The notes beneath the pieces were generated by a model. It did no database searches and was not told the origin of the DNA. It saw only the letters and a list, made by a program, of their open reading frames with translations. A program made the translations under genes and the position numbers. DNA of 64,000 nt, from assembly GCA_900708905.1 (NCBI GenBank), contig CAADRB010000013.1, positions 129,442-193,441 of the forward strand, in the 5' to 3' direction. The stretch is from Hymenolepis diminuta. Lineage: Eukaryota > Platyhelminthes > Cestoda > Cyclophyllidea > Hymenolepididae. This document shows, piece by piece, positions 1-13,000 of the stretch (position 1 is its first letter; each line of letters begins with the position of its first letter).

Positions 1-1743
1 ACTTTTTCTAAAGTTTCGAAATGTAAGAAAAAAATCTGCCTCTACAACTCACCTATATGACAATCAAAAAAATGCATCTAGAAAATGGCCAAATCGTCAA
101 AGCAGTGGAAATGTTTAACTCTATTTTGCAAACTTCGTCAACCATATCGTGTCGAAGGGGACACAAATTGTACACTTAAATTACGAGGGGAAAAAATGTT
201 AATTTTAAAAACAAATCATCCAAATATTGACAAATATTAAGTGTTGAGAAGATTAATAAACGTGCTAAAATGAGAATGGAAAGCTTCTAATAAAAAACTC
301 ACTTTCGTTTTAAAAGGGGAACAAACTGGTTACTACAGAACATCCAAAATAGTAGAAAATTCAGAAGTATTGAGAATTGACGCTGAGAAAACTAAGAGGC
401 AACCTTGAGGAGAAGAAATGGCCAGAAAATTACCTCGAATCGTGTAAGATTGGGGAGTCATTTGACTGTAGAAATTTATCAAAATCGTTTGAAAGTTATC
501 AGGAAATTAGGAGATGTCCTAAAGCTACCCGAACTCAGAAGCTATCGGCACAATCCGAATAACCAATGAAGAAACCATTTTTGGTTTACAAAGAGGTCAT
601 ATCAGATATATTTAGTCAAAGACACCAGTGAAGAAGTCTTCTTTTGAAAGGGTTTCGAAATTTTATAAAAGGGAGAAGGTAGATCTTAGCGAAACTATAA
701 TGATGGGAACCCTTGGGAAGAACCAATGACCCGAAACTTGAATACTCATAAGAATTTGATAATTACACAGATATTTACCCAAACCATCACCATAATCTGA
801 GAGAAGTCAAATTCGGAAGTGCGGGGGAAACGCGATTTCTCAAGTGATAACTCAAAGAGAATTTACCCCATAAGGTGGGGCTGAAAAAAATTGTCTCGAA
901 GGAGAATACTTCTAGTTATGGCTTAACTCCAAAGGACAAGGTCAAGTTAGGACAGTTAAGGTTAAAGAAGCCTCTTCTCGACCGGTTAATTAATGAAAAT
1001 GGAAAACAATAAGAGGTTGAGAAAAGGGTCAAGGCGCAGTAAACACAAGAAGGGATCCAACCGCATGATTATCCCTATAAGGTTGAATCTAAGATCATAA
1101 AGGATCATGAACACAAATTTCACTTAAAAGTCAAGAAATTCCCTCGAATAAAAATAAGAATTTAACGAGTTAGAGGATCTTTCAGGATCCGGTCGAAACT
1201 GATTTGAGTTACAGTCTAGTACATGTAAAGATCGAAAGGGAATTTATCAGTAAGAGAAATCAAGGTATGCTGCTAAATCAGTGCCGACTAAGAAAAGTTG
1301 GGATGAGAATTAAAGGGAATTCAACTTCGCGTTTAAACCTATAGCCAAATTTAGGATCTGAAATATCGTACACAATCTGATCATTTTTACAATAATAAAT
1401 TCAAAATAAGGCCCGGCGGCCTCGCCAGCGGATAGCCTCAAATATATACGGGGAAAGTCAAATCAAAACAGAAAACTGTTGAGACATCACGTGAAAAGAA
1501 ATTCCTTGTTAACCCACAAAGGTCAAGACGAGGATTCTAATATTAACCCAGATGGAGTCGGAAGTTACCTCAAATTTAGCCCAGAAGTGACAAAAAATAA
1601 GGCAATTAGACATAAGTGATTAACCATGAACGGATACCGAGAGAAAATTAGAGAAGGCTGAAATAAACCGTTCTTTATGCTAGTGTATTACCGTAAAAGG
1701 GGCAAATGAACCGGTGGTTGTTATTCAAATTTTTTCGACTTAC
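1..1743. other. Purine-rich unidentified DNA at the left edge
   Basis: No gene is recognised. The plus strand is conspicuously rich in A and G, as coding strands often are, but every frame is broken by stops. The longest open stretch (377-562, 61 codons) resembles nothing I know. It may be a decayed coding element. The expected last exon of the pyruvate-kinase-like gene was searched for here on the minus strand and not found. Confidence 0.4.
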
Positions 1744-1922
1744 TTGCCGGTAGTGGTGACAACAAAGATTCCCTTTGCTTGGCAATTCTCCGCAGCTTCA
1801 ACAGCCGACAAAGCGGCGACATGGGAGCTATTCTTGCGACAGAGTCCACGATCCTGACGACAAGCGTACAACTCGGCACGAATTGTCTTGTGGAAACGGG
1901 CTCTCTCCGCTTCACGACAAAT
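1744..1922 (-). CDS. Pyruvate-kinase-like exon 5 (start of C-terminal domain)
   Basis: The acceptor is GAGTAG|ATTTG and the donor GGCAA|GTAAGT. It encodes residues 382-440: ICREAERA, then [14 protein letters not shown] and GIFVVTTTG, equivalent to the AVGAVEAS...IIVLTKSG stretch of the family. It ends in phase 2, so at least one more exon is required. Confidence 0.85.
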
Positions 1923-4025
1923 CTACTCAGAATAGGAAAACAGTTATTTCAAATAGGGCAACCATACCTGACTCATGATCTGAACAGCTTCCAGTGGATA
2001 TATTCCCTCCGCCGTCTCGACAGTCAAAACTAGACCATCAGCACCGTCTAGAACAGCGTTGGCGACGTCTGAAGCCTCTGCGCGTGTCGGACGGGGTTTA
2101 TTGTACATTGACTCCATCAGCTGAGCAGTCACGAAAACCGGTTTTCGTGCAACATTTGTATTGCCGATAATATACTTTTGGAGTTTGAAGATCTTCTCTG
2201 GAGGGAACTCGATTCCCAAATCAGCACGAGAAACGACGATACCATCGGCGTGTTCGATAATTTGCGCCAGACTAGAAAAATAAAAAAATAAGGATAATGC
2301 TGTAGCAAGAACAACCAGCGAATATTTTTCACTTATTTAAAAAGAACTTCCAATGAAAGTGAAGTCTCAGTGACCTAAGATTTAAGAAGCAAAGAATAAT
2401 AGTAACTGGCTATCCAAGAAACAGTTTGCAAAAAGCCAAAACTGGTACTCCCAGATGAACTTTCTTTAAGTATCCAACATACCGGTATTCAAAATCCCCA
2501 TCAGACCTTAAAAAAGAGATTACGTAATGCAAAAGGTGAGTTTCATGTCCTTATGGTCTCATGAAGAACTAAAACTAGGATCATAAATAATAACTAACTA
2601 TCAAATCATTAGTTTGTCTGCATAATTTCAAGATCTACTTTGTAAAACGGAAGTTATTCTTTCAACCGTTCGGTAAATTAAAGATAGACGTATTAAGAAA
2701 GCACATTTTGTATGAAATCTGAGCAAAGTAATTTTCCTCAAAGGACAAAATAGCTGAATTACATAACTCTGAAACTTTAAACAAAAAACGTAGGACTTTG
2801 AGAACCAAATTTAGATTCGTAAATCAAATCACGGTTACAACGAAATTTGAAAGTTATAATTTTCTGTTCTAACCCAAACAGATCGAACTTGGTGAATCTA
2901 TAAAGCCATTTTCAGAAAGTGTACAGAAACCCGAATTTCTTGAAGAAAATCAATCAATTAATTAATTTACAATTTACAATAATTTACAATTAATACATCT
3001 CATTTCTAGCGAGTCCAACGTGAAAGGACAGAAAAAATACCAGAATGAAATAAACTATTCTTAAAATTACAAATGAATAACCTTATACGAAAAATGAATA
3101 TTGACTTACTTCCTAACAGACTCCTTAGTTTCAATGTTTGCGAAAACCTTGGTATTAGGAGGCAAATAGGCCTTAGCGTCAATAATCATCTGCGCGTTAT
3201 CAGCAAAACTGGTAAATACAAAGTCAACGTCACACTCGGCGGCAAATGTTAAATCTTTCTCGTAATTTGACTCCAAAATGCGATGATTGGGCTGTTTACG
3301 AGGAAGAATCACACGCTGATAACCCGACATTGGACCTCCCTCCTCGACCCTGCACATTAACTGATCCATTCCGATCTCCTTAACAATTAAGCAGATGAGA
3401 CCACTGCCCAAGAAAATTCTATCTCCTTTGTGGAGATAATGAATCAGTTGTGGGAAGGTTGATATGTTTATAAAAATTTTCTCCTTTGTGCACTTGTTCT
3501 TGTACGCCTCATCAAAAACTAATTCAACCTCATCACCCTCTTTAAATATAACTGTCGATTTTGGTCCCTGAAAAAATATAGTGATAAAAATAAATGTCTA
3601 ATTTACCCCTTCGAAGAAGCCAGTGCGAACACATTCAGCAATCAGATCCATGGCAACTGAAGTACAGTGCTTGAAATCTGAAGCTTCATCCAAAGCACGG
3701 GTAATCTGAATAGCTTTACGGCACATTTCTCTGGAATGAACACTCAAATTTAGTCTGAGGATATTCATTCCGTTGTCAATCATTCGTTTGATACCTTCAT
3801 GTGTGCACCATGATTCACCTAAAATTAATATAAACAACTAACGAAAAATTGTCTACCCAAAGTGCAGATAATGCAAGTTTCGCGAGGAAATTCTGCTACT
3901 TGATCGATATCCAGCTGGCATGTGTGGCCAATGCGAGAAGTAAGCTTCTCTTCCCAATGGCTAGGTCCACCGAAAATAATTTCGGAAGAATTATCGTTGG
4001 CAAGGGGACGAACCGCAAAATCCAT
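1744..4025 (-). CDS. Pyruvate-kinase-like protein, probable pseudoenzyme (five exons, C-terminus missing)
   Basis: Exons 4025-3857, 3818-3607, 3567-3110, 2271-1968 and 1922-1744 join with phases 1, 0, 2 and 0, leaving phase 2 at the last donor, and encode 440 codons without a stop. The order of blocks is that of pyruvate kinase: N-terminal CQLDID and CIICTLG, the first TIM-barrel strands with RLNLS, the B domain (about 121-225), VDFVFTSF, the D-loop region SRADLGIE, and [20 protein letters not shown]. The usual enzyme transfers phosphate from phosphoenolpyruvate to ADP in the last step of glycolysis. Here the catalytic Lys (rabbit K270) is Asn271, the active-site Thr (T328) is Ala329, the DTKGPE segment is DLIAEC, and G295 is Ala296. 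Arg78, Asn80, Ser82, Asp114, Arg121, Glu273 and Asp297 are kept. Intact frames and splice sites argue against a simple pseudogene. The family is near certain; loss of activity is inferred. About 90 residues of the allosteric C-domain lie outside the window or are lost. Confidence 0.9.
1968..2271 (-). CDS. Pyruvate-kinase-like exon 4 (second half of barrel)
   Basis: The acceptor is TTTTCTAG|TCTGG and the donor GTCAG|GTATGG. It encodes residues 280-381. It holds [20 protein letters not shown] and [13 protein letters not shown] (family: ATQMLESM, with the catalytic Thr displaced), then the strongly conserved [20 protein letters not shown] block. The SGETAKG motif reads TVETAEG. Confidence 0.93.
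3110..3567 (-). CDS. Pyruvate-kinase-like exon 3 (B domain and catalytic-lysine strand)
   Basis: The acceptor is TTTTTCAG|GGACC and the donor AGGAA|GTAAGT. It encodes residues 128-279 plus two bases of Asn280. The B domain ([30 protein letters not shown]) is followed by [10 protein letters not shown]. The strand that should carry the catalytic lysine reads [15 protein letters not shown] (Asn) stands where the enzyme has Lys, and the following Glu is kept. Confidence 0.92.
3607..3818 (-). CDS. Pyruvate-kinase-like exon 2 (start of barrel; altered DTKGPE segment)
   Basis: The acceptor is TTTTAG|GTGAATC and the donor GAAGGG|GTAAAT. It encodes residues 57-127. RLNLS keeps the Arg, Asn and Ser that bind phosphate and potassium in the family. 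The DTKGPEIRTG block reads [10 protein letters not shown], keeping only the first Asp and the Arg-Thr-Gly. Confidence 0.9.
3857..4025 (-). CDS. Pyruvate-kinase-like exon 1
   Basis: This exon encodes residues 1-56 plus one base of Gly57. The start is chosen at the ATG at 4025-4023, because the frame upstream holds no other ATG before a stop and the resulting N-terminal arm is close to that of animal pyruvate kinases. The donor is G|GTAGAC. A spliced 5' leader with an upstream exon cannot be excluded. Confidence 0.75.
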
Positions 4026-7000
4026 CAGTACGAAAGGTGTGTAGTGAAGTGCGCGCTCACTCACAGACAAGGTCAGTTATTTATAGATAAAATTAATAAA
4101 AGTATATATGAATTATAATCTAGCAGACTTAAAAGGTTTACTAAAATTCTCTAAAAATATTATGAGAGATAGGTTATCTTGCTGTTATATATTGTGAGTG
4201 ACTAAGAACACCGATATTTTTCTGTAACTTATTTAGGAGTCGTCGACATCCTTTTTAAAACATTATTATATCTTCTTTTTAAGTCATTATATTATTTAAT
4301 ATATACAGACTTTTTAGGATGGTATACACTTCTTTTATGATATACTTATGACAAGTGGTGCTTTCTTGAGATTTTCAAATAATCATTTTTATATATCATT
4401 CTTAATTTTCTTTTCTGGATGCACCAAATATTATGCTCTTAGTTTTACAAATTAAATAAAATTGGAGGTTTTGTTAAATCTATTGAAAACTGCGCGTGTC
4501 TTCTTTTTAATTCTATAAAAATATTTCGATACATTTCATATTCCTCTACAAACATCTCAATAGTTTCAAAGGTTTATTCTTATACACCTTATTGATTACT
4601 TTGCATAAGTCTGCATATAATCTGTTCGCTTTCTAATGCCTTAGATCCATTCTTTTATCGATAAAATCCCATATAATGTTTTATATTGTTTCACTAGTAT
4701 TATGCCTTTATCTACAAGGAACGGGAATTTATGCGCACACTGCTGCATGGGATGACACATCGAACCAACAGCCTAGTCCGATCTTAAACGTGGTTAACAG
4801 ATTGGGAATTGTCTTAGCCTCTTATTTGGATGAGAGAGTGACAGTTAAGGTGAACACATTTTCACCAGATTCGATTATATAAATTGCGTGTACTTCTTGA
4901 TATATAGCACTATGAATGCCAAATTTAAACATTAAGTAAGGCGTATAGAATATATCGATGCTTAGTAATTGTTATAATGCAGCCAACTAGAAGCCCTAGT
5001 AGTAATCTCGCAGAGCCAACAATCTAGAAAACTCAGTAATATAGAATCCTAGCACAAAAGTCAATAACCCACGGCAGGTCACAAGACACGTTATAGTCAA
5101 CACACGTGTATTAACGAAACTCAGTCTCAAACAGTATCGGCTTAAACAAATAAGTGTAATTATCAAATGTCTTTTGTCGGTGGGAAAATAAAGAAAAAAA
5201 TTACATTTTTATTCATAGAAGAAATATTGGGAGCAGGAGAAAATGATCATCATTTCTAATAAAAGTAATGCTTGGATCTCTATATCTGATTTGCATTAGT
5301 AATGCTATTTTAATAGATTTCAGTACATTCATTCATTCACATGGATGTAAGTGGGTGGGTGTCATCGCGTTTGTATTTTTTCTTACTGGATAAATCTCTT
5401 TTATAATTGCTCTTCGATTTATTCCATGACCTTTTCGGCATGAATAAGTAAAATTCATAGGTTAATCCTACAGTGATATTGGAACTCTTGTCTACTGTAC
5501 TTATGTTTTCCCCGGATGGGTTCTTCCGCTTGTTCAGTTAAAGTATTTTAATTTAATTTGCTTCCAGTATAAGTTATACCATTTAGATGTTTTAATATAA
5601 TCTACTCCATTAAATGATATGGCGGTTCTTACAGGCAATTTGATTTTTACGGCATAAAACTGACCAAATTTATTATTTAAATAAATAATGGATATAGTGA
5701 TGATATTTTATTATTTACGTCTCTCAGTCCTGTTTCAACTATGTGAATTTTTGACATAATTTTTAAAGTTACAAATGTATAAATAAGTCAGATTCAAATA
5801 AATCTTACAACCTATTGAAGTTAAGATGGAAAGATGAAAGTTTCAAAATGGGCTGTTTTGGCATCTAGTCGAATTTCGACTGACCTGCATCATGTCGAAG
5901 GCCCTAATTGCAAACAGTATATGCGATTATCACCTGCCAAAGGAACTTAAAATTCCTGGAAAGATTATCTATAAACCCTAAATAATATTCCTATATCAGA
6001 TTTAAAATGTTAATGAGTAGAGAAATGCGCAAAAATAATTAAAGAATATTTTATTCAGTTTTATGACGTAAATCATATAATTATTTTTAACAAAAAATTT
6101 TAATGGACCAATGTTGATGTATATTTTAATTTTTTTATCATATAGAAAGCGATCAGTTTTTAAAAAAAATGAATTTGAGTTAATCATTTTTGATGATCTA
6201 GTAATCGGGATATATGATAAGATAGAATTAAAATGAGGTCACACTTTTGACATTATTCTCACGAAATGAGTCTCTTACGCATTAGTAACTCAGGCCAAGT
6301 TCTTTCAGAAGGTGCTTGAAAATCCGGTCAATGCAAGAAGGTCGAACATTTAATTTCTAGCAATCAGTGAGATGGATTCTCTGATAATAATTGCTCCAAA
6401 TTAAAGCCAAATTTTCATTACAACAGACTGATAATAGGAAACAAAACATGATCTAGCGAATAAAATAATAATAATAATAACATTAAATAGCTAATCTGTG
6501 AATTTGCAGTTCTTCTAATGTGCAGAAAGTGAGGTAGATTCATTGACAATTTCTACATTAATTCAGCCTACCAGAAAAACTGTAACCTCCTTTTATATCA
6601 TTTGTTGATTCATGACTAGTAATCACTGAATTTCACCTCCTGAATGCTCAGTAGGAACTCACAATTGCATTCAAATCTAATGTAATTCTTTGTTATTGAT
6701 ATATATTTATCATTGCCCATTGAAAAGCCAGAAAATTCCTACAGGTTTGATTATGGGAAAACACCATGATACAAAGGAACTCGAAAGATGGTTGAGAAGA
6801 AATGAGGGAATAGTAATGAGTCAGGAAATTATGAGAATCCTACGTCGTATGAACTGCAGAATTCTGAGATTGCTTCCGTAATTTTAATATCGATCAGGGT
6901 TATTTATTCAAATGTCATGATTTGATGCAACTTTTTAATCATATCTTTTCAAATAATTTTCGTACTCAGAACCTACCGGACAAAGGATTTTATTAGTTGG

Positions 7001-10000
7001 TAGATCGTCTTTAGAACCGTGGTCCTCTCAATCCACATCTATTTGAGGAAATTCTATGACACTGAAGGTCGACGCAGACGATTTTCTTTCAGAGCACACC
7101 TTTCGATTTCGACTGATGTTCGATAATAGGGAGATTAAATGTCTTTGGGGGAATTATCGTCCTCCAAATTTCGCGTTCTTCTCCGGAAACATTGTTTACC
7201 AAAGGTTAGGATTTTTCCATAATCAACTCTTTGCGTCTATGGATTCAACTTATGCATAACCAATTATGTTTGTCTGACCCCGCTTCGTTGTGAATCAGAA
7301 CTGCTGCTCGATTCGTCAGCTTTAATATCAGCTAAATGTTGTGATTTAGACTAACCTAGTTCTCTGTTGGATGTCTGGCGTGGTAACGTAGTCTAGGTGA
7401 TCGAAGATCGTAATTGTTGTTTGTGCGCTATCGAACAAATTTATCTGGTCTTGATACGGAGTGAAACTGATTAATATGCAAATGTTAAATTAAAAATTAA
7501 GTATGGTGTGAAAAGAACACTGGTTTAAATCATAAGAAGTCATGGCTGAACTAGACATGGAGGAGTTTCGAACTTCCTAATCCCAATGAATTCAGCCTCA
7601 ATAGTTCCTTATAAGATATTAGAGATTTAATGACCTAAATGGAGCATCTGATTTTGAATAACTATCATATTTTTGAATGAGGTGTTCAGTTATTAATCTA
7701 CAGCCAAGGATTCATTCGTTCATTGACCTTGCTGATGCCTTATATTACACTCAAACACATTGATCTAATCCAAATTCTTCTACTCCTCTGTGTTCAAGGC
7801 ATGATAAATCAAGAGGGAGTGGCCACATTCCACAAAAAAGGCGGTCTTTTTATGCCTCTATTAGACCGATTTAAAGAGAAATTTCAATGAGACGCCGAAA
7901 ATATGATTTTCCCTCCTCTGCCGCTTTGTGAGAATTCTCAGCCTTGTAATTATACCATGTAGGAAAACACCACTCCCCATTTGTTGCTCTCGCTCCCCTC
8001 TATTGTCTTTTGGAATAAATTTAAAGGATTGTTTTCGTATTTCATCAAAATGCCCACATTTTAATTCAAAATAAAACAAGTGTTCAAATATTGTAAAAAT
8101 TCCTCTACAACCAATTACACCGATGTATTTGTTTGAGTCCCACTGAATTATCCATTTTCTCATTGGCCAACTGGCAACTTAGATACCCCAATAGAAAGCA
8201 CAGGTAAATAAGCAAACTTTATCAATCAATTTAGTTGTTATTTTTAATTATTTCTGAAAAATGAAATTCCCTTAAAAGATATCTGCACTTTTGGAAAATA
8301 AGATGGACTTAAGTTAAGGAAACTTACAAATGTCGAATTTGATTTTGGCATTTGACATTGGTAGGTATTTTCCCTAAATAAATGAATAAACATAGGTATC
8401 CACTAGGTTTCCCTCAAATTTGAACTTTAATTCACTATAACAGCTGGGTTAACAGTCATATCTTATTACAGGATTAAATACAACCAGTCAATTAGTTTAC
8501 TTTTACCTCCTTTTAGCTAAACTTTATACAATAGAAACTTGACGGTTTATTAAGTCAGTATCCTCTATAATCGTTATATTCTCTTTAATTGTAAAGCAAA
8601 TGACACCATTCTAACTTGATTGGTAAACCACAAATCATATCTATTTTATTGCATCCACTTAAAATACGTAGCTATTAATAACAGTGATACATTTTTGACC
8701 TCAAATTATGCGATATTTATGACAAGATAGATGTCAGAATCTAGAAATTTCGATGCCTTCCAGTTGAGATTTTTTGAATACTGTTCCTGCACGCTTGAAT
8801 CTTGAAATGAAGTCTTCTCACTGTTTTATTGCGACTAGTAGGGTAGCTAATCGACTCTTTTTATCTGAGGTGTATATAAACAGAGTGGTTTCTTAATAAA
8901 GCTTGAATTGAAAATAGTCTACCTCTTTCTCCGAGTCTGGACAAGTCGCTAGGCCTAAGACGATTATTGGGAGTAGTTCTCCTTAAGTATTGACATGAAC
9001 ACTCTAGAGAATTAGACTATCAAAGTTCTCCCAAATTAAATACTTCAAGACCTGGGAGTTGATGAATAATGCAGGCAGAAAAAGGACTATCTTGAATTGC
9101 AATTTTTAATTAATTACCTTTGCAAATCGCTGAAATTAATCATCAGAGACTCATCAATCACTCTTAACGCCAATAAGGAATTGATCAGAGATGGCGAATT
9201 TCTGTCTCAAACGACGTTTCTAAGTCGTCTTTCCCTATTCGAAAGTCATTGTTTATAACAGAGGAAATGCAAATTGATGGGGAAGAGATGGCGCATTTAT
9301 TCACCAATGTAAACAAACGAATTGTCATATCTTTTAGAGAGAACTGTCCCTAATGTGAAAATCAGTGTTCAGAACCCAGCTTAATGGTGGACTTTATGTA
9401 GTTGAAGGAGAGTTTAAACACGATCAGGTTATTGGGGGTATTAAAGCCCCAATTGGATTAATTGTGTTGTTCATTATTAACTCAGCAGTGCTATTACTTT
9501 GCGTATTCATTATTCTTGTTACAGTTATTTTAAAATATCGAATTCCAATCATTATAATTTCTCAGTGGCCTCCTTCCGTGTTCTAGAAAATTCCCGTCAC
9601 AGTTTGTACGTTGTTTATACACTTTGTTTCTATGTAATAATTATTTAGTACATTGATTTTTACTCTGATTTTTCACCCTTTTTCTGATTATAGCAGGCAG
9701 ATAAAAATTTTCAGCAGAGCTCTAATATTTCCTTATTAATCCTCTCTCTTCCCTATTTCATTGAAGAGATTCAGTCGTCCCTTATCCGGGTCTTTTCTCA
9801 TCCGGATACACCAATATCGGTACTTTTCTTTGTCCTAGATATATACCACCTTACCATCTCTTGAATTTGTTTAGATTAGAAGAGAAAAGATGATTAAGTT
9901 TACATAAAAGCTATCCACTTGTACCAAGTGAAGTAGAATTTAACTTTTCATAGTGGAGAAGTGTTTGAATACTCTAAAGCTTACGAGCAAATGCACTCAT

Positions 10001-13000
10001 CGAAAAGAAAGGAAAGACAATTTTGAGAGTTTGGAGCTTTGGTGAAAAAGATTTGCAAGGTTGAAAACTATTGGCAATTCAATTTAATGTTTGGACAAAC
10101 AGATGGATATCTATAAGTATGTAATTTGTCCCCTAGAGGTCCGCCTGTAATTTTTAGTGTGCATATATGTCAAAACTTCCAGAGATTATCTTCACTTTCA
10201 AAATATAAAAACCCCATCTGTAAGCCCATACAACACACCACGGCCAACCCCGCTCTCCCAAACTACTGAGCTTTCTCTCTGTGTTTAGTAAAGCTCTACA
10301 ATCAGCGACCTCTCTTCTCTCTGTCTTGCTGTGTGATAAAGATCGTAAAAATAATTAGAAGAGTGATCGTTCAGCCAGACTCCATTTCCGCTTAAATAAC
10401 TTGTTATCAGTATTCCTTTTTTCAACTAATATAATATCAACGTTGAGGATGTCATTCCCATATGTGAGGATGTAACCACTAATGTCCGTTATAAACCCTA
10501 AAGCAGCCGAGGATTGGGCGCTGGAAACCCACGTTGATCGTCGCACCTGCGGAATAGAGATTTCGCATAAAAATATCGCTTTCTTTTCTACAACGGTTGC
10601 ATACTGCTGGCAGCTGTGCAGTTTTTGCACGAATTATAAAGTATTTGTTATATTAGAACGAATTCAAAAGTTTGAAAACCTCCCCATATTTTAGAAGGAA
10701 TTTGCGGCGTTTCTTTGATTTAATTCCTTTCCGTAGTTTAAATAATAGTATTTGATTTGAGATTGATTGAAAGCTATCAAATAGATTATTACTTTGAACT
10801 CTAGTTGAGCAAAGAAAAAAGGGTTAAATGATATTCCACCAAAGAGCTCGGAAAATGTTGTTGTAGCGTTTGATAGCATGTACATCACTTTATTAAGGCC
10901 GTTAGGGTAGTTTAAATTTCTAAAAAGCATTCAATGCCAGTTTTTTTTCCAAAAATCTTTTTCCATTGGAATTGTATTTGAAATGAAATTGGCAAGTGAT
11001 ACTGAAAATACTTCTGGGTTGCCTTGTTCCTACCGCATAACTTGTTTATGTCAAAACCCCTAATTTTCGTTCTAGATATTGACTATCCTATTAATCATGA
11101 CCACCCAAAACATAGGTGATTCTTCATTCCTCCACATAACTGACATTCGTAGATGAATGTCCAATTGATTGACATACCACATTATCATCCAAGTTAGATG
11201 GCAAGGCATCTAAACGATTAGGCAGAGCTATATATGCACGATTTCCCCAGTTTGAATAAACAAAAAGCGTAATAATAAAAATTATTCAAGGGGAAAAATA
11301 AAATTTTTTCTTATTTCAAATGATTTACTCTATTTGAATTTAATTCTCTCATGATTCCATAAAAAAATTGAGTAAAATTTATCTACTATAAAAATACAGC
11401 AATAATATCGATTTTTATCAGCTGTTTTATTCTGCATCGATTATTGATTGAAAACACATGTTTATGAATTCAAGGCCAATGGATCAGCTGTAGATTTTAC
11501 AAAATTTTAAAGATACAATAAATTTTGATGTATATTCGCGATTTCTACTTTCCTTTTCACCAAAATTTCATTCACTGTCAGCGTTTGAAGGCACTTATAG
11601 AGAAAGGACATCCTTTTTAGTTTAGCCGAATTATTGTAAAAGGACTTTTTGAAAAATTTGTCTATTGAATCGAACCGCTGTCATCAACTGTATATAAGAA
11701 AATACTATCAAGAAAAGGAAACAAAAAATTCCATTCTTGCTTCTCTTCTTACCAAAAACACAAGATTAATATTTTTCGGTTGACAACGCAAAATCAAAGG
11801 AAATGGTTGAGAGAAAATAGGGAAAAGAGTTAGTAGATGATTATCGGGCATTTAATGTACCTTTTGAGAAAAGAATTAGAGGAATAACCCTCTAATTTAT
11901 CTTAGATACCGATACAACGAATTATTTGCTTTTGAAATAAATTAAAACTTCTTTAATGCTCCATGGAAACTGAATATATTCAGCTTAATACTTATTCGTT
12001 TATTTATAAAGATCGCTGATATAATACTAGTAGGACAAACAAATACATAGCTAAAGCGGGTAGAGTATTTTTACTTCCTCTCTCAGCTTTTTCAAGAATT
12101 TCTTGAAGGAACTCGCGATTAATCTATTCTAATTCGCGGCGTTTCAATCCCTCTTGTCTTTTATAAGACTTGGGAAATTGAGCACCTGATTTACGGTGAT
12201 TCCCTTGCCTTCCTTTCCGCGAACAGGTGGCAACTCCACACTTCACCTTTTTCGCTTAAATTCTCCTGAGGTAGGCATTTACACTATTAGAGATAGGAAT
12301 AGATGTTTGACGTCCATTTAACTCAGGAATTCCCATGACGTTTTGCCTTACCTTAGACACGGCTTTATTTAGACTCACTTTCTATCGGGCTTGTAGTAAT
12401 AGTTCAAGTAAGTCCAATTATTAACCCTTAATATCGAGGTTACGACTTTGACAGGTTCTTGTTCAGCATTTTAGGTTTTAGTTCATTAATTTGAGAGGAC
12501 CGTTAAACCCGCTGATTACTTTTCATACATTTTTATGTTCTTGTTTTTATTTATAGTCAAGCCTGATGTTATGGATTGTGCTTGAGTTTGCTCAAACGCC
12601 AGAGAGAGAAAACAAAGATCAACCACAAAAGGATAATCTATTTTCCAGACCAGATCAGACCATTTATTAATATAGCAAATGATTTAATAATGCATAGAAT
12701 TGGGTTTGGTCGAATTGTGATTGGCCGGAGAGGATTGAACCGTTCATGTCCTATCGTGGCAGAATACGATTGGTCAGACAATGGGCCAATCGATAAATGA
12801 CGACTGATTTTGTAAAGCCATTACCTTTTAGGATTATGACGGCGGTGTGGCACGGCTACGATATTGGTTTAGTGATTTTAGGAATACCTATTTCCCCTTT
12901 ACTTTGCATATTCCAGAGCAACCTTGATTGCGGAAGGATTACAAGAAAGCTCTCATCTAGTCGCACAATTTGGAAGACCGTTTATACGGACAATTTCTTC

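Noticed and set aside
4676..4882. 68-codon ATG frame with a hydrophobic, signal-peptide-like start
   Set aside because: Short, unsupported by any family, promoter or neighbouring exon; frames of this length are expected by chance in 64 kb.
9365..9586. 73-codon frame with a predicted membrane-like stretch
   Set aside because: It begins at GTG, and hydrophobic residues follow from T-rich DNA; no homologue or splice context is seen.
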